Assembly (NCBI RefSeq): GCF_032854445.1
Contig: NC_088302.1
Coordinates: 12,023,338-12,087,337 of the forward strand
From: Liolophura sinensis
Taxonomy: Eukaryota > Mollusca > Polyplacophora > Chitonida > Chitonidae
Reading direction: 5' to 3'
Length of the DNA stretch: 64,000 bases
Made by a program: the position numbers and the translations under genes. The notes beneath the pieces were generated by a model. That model did no database searches and was not told where the DNA came from. It was given only the letters and a program-made list of their open reading frames with translations. This document shows, piece by piece, positions 34,303 through 46,400 of the stretch; position 1 is the stretch's first letter; each line of letters opens with the position of its first letter.

Positions 34303-37300
34303 GTAAGTTATATTTTACATTTCCAGTGCTAGGAATGTGATGTTTAGTTGTCTTATACAGGTTGTTGTACATTTAGATTGTCTTAACTACCTTGAATAAA
34401 GCAATCTTGAGTGTATTTCAATAAAACATATATTTTGACATTACATGTCATTCCATCAGGCAGTGCAGTTTCATGAGTTTAATTACAAGAAGGAAAATTG
34501 AAGATATGTTAAAAAGAACAGACCATCCTGAAATAATGTATGCATCTTCTAAAAGCCATTTCACGCAAATTCCAAATATGGTTTTCATGTAAACTGAGCT
34601 GTTGACTTGTAACAAAAGCTTATTCCCTTTGTGATTTGTATTTTTGCCATATATTGTATATATTGCCACCAATGTCTGATAAACAGTCGCATGTAAGCGT
34701 AAATTGGACAGCTGAATTAAAGTAGAAAAGTTTGCAGAGATAGAGTATCGTAAATCCGCAACTGTTTCAACCTCTAAAGCACTGTTTTTGTGGTATTTAT
34801 GCATACAACTATCATGAAAATGACACTAAAATGATTTGTTTGTGTCACTGAAGATGCAAGCTTCATAAAACTCTTCAAGTTATTTGTTTACACCACACCC
34901 CCTCTCCCCCTGGCTCTCGGCAAATGTTTCAAAGTATTGGTTGCCGAGGTAGCATCCATTAGGTGGCACTAGATTGAGAAATAATGGCTTTTGAACAGGT
35001 ACCCTGTAAATATACCAGGTATTACATTCTGGTTACCTCTGACCTAGTTGAGGCGTAATCAGAGCATGATAGTGCATTGAACTTAATATATGTAGGTGGG
35101 CAAAAAGTGGCACAGGCAGAGATAACTCAATGAAAACAAACCATTATTGCACTTTTGTACAGCCAGTTAATTTTGACAAGAATTCTCTAAAAATCCTTAC
35201 AAAATGTTAAAGGATAGAGCCCTTTTATGGAGAGTTGATCTTGTTATGCCCAACCAGTATGTTTCTTATTCATGGCCTATGCACACTGCATTGTTATGGG
35301 GATTTTTTAATGCTGTGTGTTGTGCAGTTTTACAAGATTAGTGATGATGTTTTGAGCATAGGTACATGTATGTGTGTTATCCAGTTATATGATATAGCAC
35401 AAGGACATGTAATAGTTTGGTAACCTGTAGTTGGCATTTTTGTCTTTACAACTATAATAGTGGTCCAAATCTGAACAAGCTGAAATGTATTGAGCACTAG
35501 CTGTCAGGTGGTGAGCATATTGGTTTTCTATGTATGTAATCCATTTTGTTACTGTTCCACTCAGGACTCTATTGTTCATGTATGACCATTGTGGTCAGCA
35601 GACCAGGGAACTTTAAGAATGGGCATTGAGTTGTTATAGGCAGGCAGTGGGGTGTTCCATTGGTAGACATGCCTGGATTTGCCTGGGTTACATTTTACAT
35701 CCCCCCCCCTCTTTCCCACATTTAATCATTGTAGTAGTGTTAGCAGCAGTGCAGGGGGTGTAGCTACTGGGCACTTCTACCTGTTTTGCTAACTGACCGT
35801 GTTTTTTGCACATGTAAGGACATGCCTTACCATGCACATGTACATGCTTTCCATTCATGTTGTAGTTGATGTGGTTTGCTGTATTACATAGTTAGTGAAC
35901 CTTTAAGACTAGGAATAGGTGTACACTGCAAGCTTTGTTCAAGTTTGTAACTACCTATACTGTTCAGTCACAGACGGATGCGCCAGCCAGCAGTTGATAC
36001 GCCTTATTTATTCAGTCATACCAATAACTTTTGCAGATCTGTGGGAAACGTTCAGAAACTTTGGATTCACCCACATTAGGATTGATGTGCATCTGGATTT
36101 ATACTCACATTGTTACAGTTCCTGTTGGACTATATCAAATCCATGAAAAACAAAATCCTGTAAGTTTTAATGATTTCATATTAGTGAGTGACTTATTTAT
36201 TCTAGTGTACTTGGTCTGCTGATGTGCAGCATTGTCATTTTATTGATTAGTCTTCAGAATTTCAGTGAACTTTATGCCAACACGCATGTAGTCATATGTT
36301 AAAACTTGAATTTCTTTTCCTTGCAGTTAATAAAAATGTACTCAATAATGAATTTTTATTTATGCCCATAAAAAGCACTGATTTTATTCCCTCCCCTCTC
36401 CTTTAAGGAGATAAATGTACAGCATGTTCAGTGTTAGATGTAAAACCATGGGCATATCTATGTGAAAATACTTGTAGAAATCATGGGGAATGCTTTTGTA
36501 GTGGTATTTATTGAGATTGTTTTACTTGTATAACATGTCTGTACAGCATGTATTTTGTGGAATATTTTGATTTCTGCATTTCTTTCTGCAGCGTACAGTT
36601 ATGTGTAAAACAAAACATAAATTAAACATCTTAAATGTGAATTCATTAGTCGCTTAATTGTATCAGCTATTATATACTGAAACATGTATGCATGTGAACA
36701 TGGTCACGGTGAATGTGATACTGATGCCTTTGTACATAGAATATCATTTGCTGGGCCTGAACTACTGTCTTTGCTTAGCGTTTAGCGTTTGTGTCCTTTT
36801 CTAAATGTGTGACATTCACATGCATCTGCCGGGTCTAATACTGCTTTTTAATTAGGGCAACCTTTTATGTGTGGTAGACTAATATGAACTAAAATATTTT
36901 CAGAGATTAAGAAACCTGAAGTCATATGTACCAAATGATAACAGGCAAAATTACTGATGTGTCTTTGCATTATGAGTGCATATGATTGCTGTGACTTTTT
37001 CACAAACTGAAGTTAAATTTTTCTGGTAATATTCTCGTAACTTTTTATTCGCGATTTTTGTAGTGTTTTGCTGTAATTTGGGCACCTTAAAAGGTATCAA
37101 AATGCATGTGACCGTGTATGCTGTCCTATCAAGTTTCAGTGTCAACCCTGACAATGTACATGCAGGTGTACTGATTACAAGTACAAAGTCCAGACAACTC
37201 ATTTGACTGGATACATACATGTACTGTAGAAACTCTGGGGATTTATTCTCAGTTTAACTGATCTGTCAAACTCTATGGTCTTTCTAGGGGTGTGGATAGC

Positions 37301-40300
37301 TGCTAAGACTGACAGGCCTCAAGCTGTGTTATATACCTTTTGCAGGATTTGTCTCCAGTGAGACAGGTAACATGTAAGATTTTTTGTAGCATTAGTATGT
37401 GTGTAAATGCAGATCTTGGCTGTAATTACTACTTGTACTGTGCACATGGTATGGCTAAATACACGTACTGTAGTTGATATTACTCATATCATAGTAATAA
37501 GCAGATGATAATGCTGCGAAAATAATAATTGGCACATACATATTTTGTTGAGTTATGAGTATACTGACATGCATGTGTACATGTAGATAGCAGGGTTCGA
37601 AATTTACCTGTGTAGCCACTTTGTAAGTCATGGTGCAATAGCTAATTCGACCCCTGGATTGGAAATAAAGTCCTATGCCATGTCTAAGGTACATGTAATG
37701 AATCCTCATCACAGATTATTGAACTAAACCACTGTTTGTGAGATGTATTGTTGTTACTGTGCGTCTACAGTAAAGACATATTATGTTATGTGCATGTCAT
37801 GGCATGTCATTACATGTGGAGTAAACAAGTTAAAAGCTTAAGTAAATGTAAAAGTGACCCCATCAGTAAATATACCTTTAATGCCTTGTTGGTGAGGATG
37901 TGTTGTGTAATTCTGGTTACCATGTAGACATAATATTGTGAGCAGAGAAATAAAACTATGGTCCAGTAGTAAAAGGGTCTAGTTTCACTAGAACTTGTTA
38001 CGACAGGTAAGTAGAAGTTGGGTCAAATTACTTTCACAAAACTTTGTAACTCAGATTTTGTGAAAGTTTTGATAATGATAGTGTTTATATGCAGGGTAAA
38101 ACGCCAGAAGCCCATATTATTTACGCAAAAGGTTACGAAAAATTAAGTTTTCATTATTTCATTAAGAATGGGTGATGGGAACGTTTGTAAGATTTCCAAG
38201 ATAACACAAAAATGTTATTTTATATTTTTGTCATTACTTGATGAGAAGATGAGCATAAGGAGCAAGGAGTTATTCTCAGGAATAACATACACTACAGTGT
38301 AAATACAGGCTGGTGACTAACATACATTTATATCATACTAGTATTTGTTTTGATGAAGGGCAAAGTTATTAAATATAATGACATGTATATTTACAAATGT
38401 AAAGGGTATTTGTACAGTGTAAAATTCTTATTTGTTGTCCGACTTGAAGATCAGCGGCCTTTTGAGACTTCTTTCTCTAAGAATGAATTTGTTATTTTTA
38501 TTTTTTTTTTCGGAAGCCAAGAACAGTGTATGTATTTTCCATGTTGATGTGCACTTGAAATACCACTTTGAAACCCCTTCCTGGTCTGTCCTGGGATCAA
38601 ATTAGAAAAAAATGAATGCGCGGGGCATTGGATAAAAGGTTTATCACATTTAATTTAATCCAGTGTTCACAGATATAGCATGGGATATAGGTGGGACAAG
38701 AGCAAACCATGTGCCTATAATGCTATGCATGACATACTGTTATTGCGCTTATTCTTGTATTTTTGCAAAGAGATTACAGGTGGAAGCAAACTGTTCAATT
38801 TGGCAGTGCTACTTTGTATTTCCATAGTTCAGGGATATAGTCCACTTATAGATATGTCCCCGCTAATTCATAATTTGAATTTGGATGTTGTTTTTATTTT
38901 TATTATATTTATTTTATTTCCATGACATGGGATGCAAGTTGAATAAGTGTTTGAAGATGGTTTTACAAATCCTGCTGCCTGGTTACCTCTCAGCATAATG
39001 ACAGCCGCCATCTTATAAGGGAAATATTCTTGAGCATACATTGTAAAACACCAATCAGATAAAAAAAAATAATTGCAACTCGTGCTGTGACTGCATGAAT
39101 GAACTTGTACTAAGACTATTTGTATGCGGTGCTTGAGTTTTTCTGCCAGTCTGGCTGTGTAATCTTATCTTTATGATGATTTCATGAACATGGTTACAAG
39201 CATGCATCGCTGTGATCTGTACTCAAGTAAACTGTGGAGTTATATAAAATGTAGGTTGGCTTTTTAGACTCTTTTTACATGCATGTGTACAGTTTGAGTT
39301 TAGACAGAGAGTTTATAAACAGTGATAATTTAAACCAGAATACTTATGAACGTGGACAATATGCTGAGAGAGTATGAAATGTCTGCCCTGGCCGCTAGTT
39401 GTATGGGTCTACATGTTAGCCATGTTTAGAGTAGGGATGTCAACATTCACCCTGTTTTGATCACTTTGTGCTAATAGTATGGTGACCCTGAAGGTCAGTA
39501 ATGGCTGTTGACTTCTTAGGAGTAGTACAGACAAGACTGAAGTAAGGTAAATAATTAAAAATTTCACCTTCGAAAAGTCCAGTTTTAGAGGCAAATAAAT
39601 GTCATGAAACATAACTTTTGGTGCTGAAACTGACATGTTTCCTGTAAGAATTTATCCTACCTTTGAAGCAAACCTTATACTGGGACCTCATACAAAACTT
39701 CACACTGAGAATCGGCCAACATCAACAACTTTGTCATTGTGGATGGAATTTTTTTGTCATTTACGTGTAGTAAAGGTACCTTGACCTTGTGTGGGTATTT
39801 GCTTGCACTTTGTTGTGCTTTTGACAGATGTATTATATTATCATTGTTGTGCTTATGGACAGAGGTACATGTTTTATATTACCAAGCGATAGTTTTAAAT
39901 GGCAACACAAAATTTGCACTTCATTGTTTATGTCAACCAGTAAATTGGCTTGCTCAACTTCTTTCTTTAGCAGATGTTATTCTCTTACAGCTTTAATCAA
40001 CAGACTACCTAAGGTTTCTAGTAATTTTTGTTATGAGTTGCAGGCTCCGGGATCATGAAACGATTTGAAAATTTCAAATCACTGTAGAATTGTTATTTTT
40101 TATGTAACAATGTCGACAACATAAATACTGGCTATTGTAAAACAAATTTGGGCCAAAAAAATGGAAAGGAAAATACTAAGCTTAATGATTGAAATTTTGA
40201 CTTTAATCGAAGATTGCTTCATGATCCTGTGGCCTGGTGTCTACATTTCAGAAGTTGTACCAATGTTTTGGTGTGACTCCTCAAGTGCTTCTGAAACGAA

Positions 40301-40378
40301 TTTAGATGTGTTAAGATAATTTGTTAGGAGTCTCTTGCATTTGTCAATGATGCATTATTAAATGTTTTTGTTTTTCAG
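34303..40378 (+). other. gap upstream of the UGCG coding exons; no exon recognised
   Basis: Probably 5' intron of UGCG or intergenic. It holds a SINE tail at 38966-39072 and a C-run near 35700. A strong donor CGACAG|GTAAGT at 38006 has no open frame before it. No other repeat family member or gene was recognised. Confidence 0.4.
38966..39072 (+). mobile_element. SINE 3' part
   Basis: CCTCTCAGCATAATGACAGC, GGAAATATTCTTGAGCATAC and GTAAAACACCAATCAGATAA followed by an A-run: a diverged copy of the SINE at 1930-2056. Confidence 0.75.
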
Positions 40379-40381
40379 AAA

Positions 40382-40494
40382 ATGTATATAATGGATGAAC
40401 AAACATACAACTATGTGATATTCTTCTTGGGAGTATGTGGCATGGTATTCTACCTATTTATGGCTTTCTTAAGCCTCCTTTCCCTCATTGGCAG
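40382..40494 (+). CDS. UGCG: UGCG coding exon 1
   Basis: The acceptor TTTTTCAG at 40371-40378 lies three bases before the first ATG (40382); a second ATG follows at 40391. The 37 full codons give MYIMDEQTYNYVIFF and then a hydrophobic helix to SLLSLIG, the N-terminal signal-anchor of the enzyme. The exon ends GGCAG|GTGAGG in phase 2. Either ATG could be used; 40391 is closer in length to vertebrate enzymes. Confidence 0.85.
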
Positions 40495-43400
40495 GTGAGG
40501 ATCTCAAGTTTATTCTGTTTTATTAAAGACCATATTCTTTAAGTCTCTTGAATCATTGAATCATTTTGTTAAGAAATTTAGCTACATGTACGTGTATATT
40601 CAGATAAATTCATCGACTTCTTATTCCAAAATACAAAAACAGCTGTTTGATATTGGCTTAAGTTCTTATGTGTGTGCATACTCCTTGCCGCCCGTATGCC
40701 ACTCTCTAAGCTCACATTACATCACTGCCATCACCAGAGAAGCTTGACTTTCGGATCCTGTGCGACGCATATATAATTGTTTAGACATGAATAACCTCGC
40801 CAATGGTGTCCTTGTGCGGAACTGCCTAATCAACATTCATCAATAAAATCATTTCAGCTTGTGGTCAGAATATTATTGTGCTTACTTTAGATAAAGAGAA
40901 TTCGTGTGTTTGAGGTATTATTAGAAACAAAGGTTGTGACAGAGTTTATGTGTTTTCGGACATCACTTCCTTCCTCATCACCTTGACTCCAGTGACCTTT
41001 GCGTTGTTCAAGATTTCTTTACAAAATGTTTCAGTGGAGGCAGTGATGTGAAGTGAACATAACGAGCGGTGCATGCTCCGTAAGGAGTATGACATGTATG
41101 TTGAAATGATGGACTTTTTCTTGTTTTACGAAAGACCCTTGAAATGTCCGATACATAAATTCATCTACAGTTCCATTGAACTTTTCATGGAGTAATCATT
41201 CTGCTGTAGTAACTTTTTACAGTACAGGAGGGCTATTTAGTTTGTTATATTGGTGATTTGCTGCAAGGTGCATTACATTTTGCCAATTTAGCACAGCAGG
41301 GTGATTAGTTAGCAAAAATTTCCATGAAATTATAGTTGACCTGTGGTGGTAATGCCATGAGCATGATTTTTTGGAATGTTTTTCCTCGATATGAGGTCAC
41401 TGTTTACATTGATCAATCATAACCTGCATATTATTGTTTATAATTGTAGCCATTTCTACCTGTACCGACGAGTTGACCCCAAACTTATGGTGGAGGAAGT
41501 GCCCGGGGTGTCTATTGTCAAACCACTGATGGGCGTTGATTCGCTTTTGGAGGTTAATTTGGAGAGCCATTTTACCTTGGAATATCCTAAGGTTTGTACG
41601 TTTGATTCACCATATTACCTTGGAATATCCTATGGTTTGTACATTTGATTCACCATTTTACCTTGGAATATCCTAAGGTTTGTACATTTGATTCACCATT
41701 TTACCTTGGAATATCCTAAGGTTTGTACGTTTGATACACCATTTTACCTAAGAATATCTTAAGGTTTGTACATTTGATTCACCATTTTATCTTGGAATAT
41801 CCTAAGGTTTGTACAGTTGATTCGCCATTTTATCTTGGAATATCCTAAGGTTTGTACAGTTGATTCGCCATTTTATCTTGGAATATCCTAAGGTTTGTAC
41901 ATTTGATTCAGCATCATATTAAAATGATTGTTTATTTTTTATCCACTTCCATGTTGTTTTACCTTGATGTAAATAAAATCTAATGCATTTGACACCTTTA
42001 CATTACCCTGGATGTTTGCACTTTTTGTTGAGGTTATTACTTTGAAGAGCTCAAAATACAGAACATTTTGACCCCTGCATGTAGGAAACATGGCTGGCAG
42101 CACCTTACTCATGGAATACTAGCATTGTAGTACTTGTTTAACCTACAGTAATTTTTTCACCTCTTTGGGAAATTCAGAATTAAGATGTCGTGTTTTCTGA
42201 TGGCTCTGTATGTTTTGCGTTTTCAGTTTGAATTGTTGATCTGTGTACAAGATGACCAGGACCCAGCCATTAATTTATATAACAAAATGAAGGAAAAGTA
42301 TCCAAAAGTTGATACTCGGCTTTTCATAGGTAAGTGTGCAGTAGTGATGAGAACATCAAGAGATGAGTCATTTTCTGTTGTTTTTACTGATTTTCGTTAA
42401 GACCTTATTATTTATAATTATAACTTCAATACTTGCTGACCAAACAATAAGCTTTTATATGTCTCGTGGTTAATATGAAAATAGTGTGCTAAAAATTGTA
42501 ACTAAAAAGAAAAAACATGGCCATAAGGATCAAGTTTGATAAACTTTTTTTTTTTTTTTTTTCACATGTGTAGTAATTTTGTCATTCAAACCTGAAAGAA
42601 GCTGTTATACTTGTTCCTGTCAATATGTCTCAAATTTTTGTCAAATTACAGGAGGAAAAGATGGAATTATCAACCCTATGGTGCACAACATGGCACCTGG
42701 CTATGACAATGCCAAATATGATTTTATATGGATCAGCACTAGTCGAATAAAAGGTAGGTACTGTAATTCTTAAATGTTTTTGAATGTTTGCAAGGTGTTT
42801 ATTCAAACATATTCTGAAGGTATTCTTCTTTGTAGCCTGTGAAAAGTATACTTTTTGTGAAGCCCTGAATCTGACCAATCTAACCAATGTAGTTTTGTCT
42901 GCAAAATCAAATTACAAATGTGCAAAAATTGCACTGAAAGTTGCTCTTACATGCAAAAAGGTTTAGGAATTAGGGTAGTTCAAGACTGGCTAATTATTAG
43001 AAGATTAAATACTTTTCATCTGTACATGTGTATCACTGGGTGGTAACAATCTGACAGTGTGCAGTGGCTCATAATCAGTAAACCTTTGGTTGTAGTTATG
43101 GATGCTGTTGTTATATGTATTTGTATTTACTGTGATTAGTAAAAATACACCTTTGGAAGTGTAACATGTCAAGTCTTTAAAATGATACTTCAATCACACG
43201 AATTCTCTTTGTCTAAGGTAAGCACAGTAATATTCTGACCACAGAACACTTAGGTTTTTCTGATAAGAAATTAATGAAACTTCACAATAGAGCTCTTAAA
43301 TTGCTGATTTAGGTGGATGAATTAATTGAAATCAAGCAAAAAAGAAAAAAACCCCTAAATTTGAGGTGTAACACAATGCGGTACGTGTGAATGGAGACTA

Positions 43401-46400
43401 TTGATCTTACATGTGTGGTTGATGGTGCGGCATCTTGGAATCTAGCATCAAGCTTGTTCACAGCCTTTCTGGCAATATAAACTAGATTGCAGATTGCAGG
43501 TTCAAATCCTGGTCTTGCTTATTCTGTTGTGGCCTTCTATAGTCAGGAGACCTGTCATGTACCTGGTGAGGCATGATGGTTTACTTAAACACTTAGTCCT
43601 GCTTCCTCAACCCATTAACCTGACTGCTGGTACGTAAGTCATATTGTCTCCAGTGTGGCGTAAAACACTCATAAAAAAAAAAGACACAAATGTACAGTTT
43701 TGGTGTAGTAAAAAAAGAAGTGTTGGCTGTTAGTAAAAACTGCAGATAACTACACATACCCAAATTTTGTGTTTCAGCTAGTACAGAAAGTCTTTATGAT
43801 ATGGCCACGAAATTGATGAAGCCCAATGTAGGTCTGGTACATCAGTTACCTTTTACAACCGACCAGAAGGGTCTAGCAGCAAGCGTAGAAAAGGTGAGAA
43901 ATAGTAAAGCTTTGTGATAATATAAACATGCACATACATGTAGTTATATATGTATGTCCACCAAAAAAAAAAAACACTTTATAGCCACATAAACAGCATC
44001 AGTCCTTTCTGTCACCCATGCATAAAAAATCTTTATCTTTATAATGCTAGATTGTTTTATATTATGACTGAAGATAAACAAGCCAATGTGAGATGAGACC
44101 CGAGGTTAGCCAATCTAGTTTCAAGAAGTTCAGCATTGACTATTTCTGCTGTGTCTAAAGTGAAAGACAGCACCCGACTAATGTGTATGGCCACTGAAAA
44201 GTTTAATGAAATTTCGTCTTGACACAGCTTCACCTTCATTATCGAGATCAGGGTGAAGTCACAGAGTATTCCTTGTTCAGTTTGTAGTCTCCAAAGGGGT
44301 TGTACTGGTGATTTTGACCTCCATTAAATTACAAAATTACAATAGGATTGCTGTACAAATAGATTCATTCTCAGTTCTGAAACAAATGGAAATAAATCTG
44401 AGCACCACTGAGGCTGATCTAGGCATTTGACTCTCGCTGGATTTTATGATTCAGTTTTGTACTGTGGCTTCTAAGATGAGAGCAGTGCTGACCTGGTAAG
44501 GGTGGTTGTCAGGGAAAACGCCTACAGTAATGTAACTGTATAAATTTTATAAAAGAAAACAGAGTAAAAAACATCCCTTGTACGTGAGAAATATGAAGTA
44601 GCAAACTTTAAGTTATTCAGCTGTATTAAATTCAGAGAAAAAAATATTAAATCATGAGATTTAATTGATTTTAAGCATTATGGGGTGAGATGTCGTCTTC
44701 TCATTGCCATAAACCTTCAGCATTCCTATAGAATTTGACATTGACTCTGATATCTAACATTTGTAAACTGCTGACTAAACGCTAAAATGAATGACAAAAG
44801 TGCATTTGGGGAGATGAATGCGGTTTTAGCCGAGACGGTATGCTGCTGTCTGACCTAATTTGTGATACCATTGTTGAATATTACAAGGCTTGTAAATCAG
44901 CTGATTTTACTTCAGGTTTTCCCACAACACTTTGCGAAAAGGCTCTCCGGCTACACATAACTAAATCGTTGTAAGCGATCTCAATATGATGTCTTATGCA
45001 GTAATTGTGTGTTATCATATGTCACTTCATGGAGTGAATGTGCAAAGGCTATGTCACAGCTTAATCCATGCAATCGTATAGCAGTGTGTTTGATTGGATA
45101 AAATTCTCAAGATAGCTGCCTCGACTCACACCAGCCATTTGTGCAGCATTGCCATTTTGTTCTACATGTCATTTGTTGAAATCTCATTAAAAAAATGAAG
45201 TATGATACTTTTTAGAAAGCTTGAGTATCCTGATTTTGATTGAAATATGTCCTTGCCAGGTGCTGTATTGTCCTTTAAATAACTTATTAGAATAATAATA
45301 AGCAATTCGCTCCTCCTGTAAAGGTAATGCTGACAGATATGCATCAATGCCTTGGACATGTTATAGCACTTCACTTGCACTTAAGATGGGACTCTAGTGA
45401 GTAAACATAAAATTTCAACTCAAGATATATATGTGGACACTGTTTCAGTCCCCAAACAAAGGTGCTGAACCTGATTGCCCTGCATGCTAGAATTATATGC
45501 TTTGTGTAGTTTTTCATGAATGTTGTCCGTGTGTTCTTAAACAGATGAACATATGAAGTAGCCTATTTATAATACTCACATTTATAATATTTTTTGGTTT
45601 CAGATATATTTTGGGAGCAATGTTGGAAAGTTTTATACCAGTTTTAATTTTTTGGGTGTGCCGTTACTCACTGGAATGTCCTATATATTCAAGAAGTCCG
45701 TTCTAGAGGAAGTAAATGGTCTAAGCTGGTTTGGGCGGTACTTAGCAGAGGACTACTTTCTGTCCCAAGCTATCCACGCTAAGTAAGAACCACTTTTGCT
45801 TCCGTATGTATTTGTCTTAGACATGATAACCATTTCCTAATTTCAGATCCATCCAGTTGCATACTTGTTGCTCTATAATATGCTGATTGCACATTGTCCC
45901 TGTGATGGGTGTGTTTTAGGTTTACTGTTTTGTTCAGAAAGGCACTCTCAATATCTAATGGCGTATTGGTTGAAAGTTGAAGATAAGACGGATATGGATC
46001 AGAGGCAGATTCCACAAAGATTCCACTTAAGTCAAAACTTTACAGCATATTTTTGGGTCCTGGGAATGAAAAGTTTGACCACTTCATCATTAATATCTTA
46101 AGACAAATATGTCAACATTTGAAGTTCCATTTCCAAAAAAAAAAAAAGCCTTGTGGCAAGGTTTTACATTTTGACTTAAGTGAGAATTGTTTGTGGAATT
46201 GACCCCAGATGTAGGTGTAGATCTCTGTAGTATGAGGCTGATGATAAGCCACTAGGCAGTGATGCTGTCAGTTGCAAGTACACATTAATGCAGGTTCAAT
46301 CCTGGTCTGGGATAAAGAGTTTGTGGATTTCACTGCTGTCACAGTTCGTGGATTTCCCTGCTGTCATAGTTTGTGGATTTCCCCGCTGTCACAGTTTGTG

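Noticed and set aside
37950..38010. Plus-strand donor CGACAG|GTAAGT suggesting an exon
   Set aside because: The preceding sequence has stops in the frames tested and no acceptor that would give a coding exon; an untranslated exon cannot be excluded.
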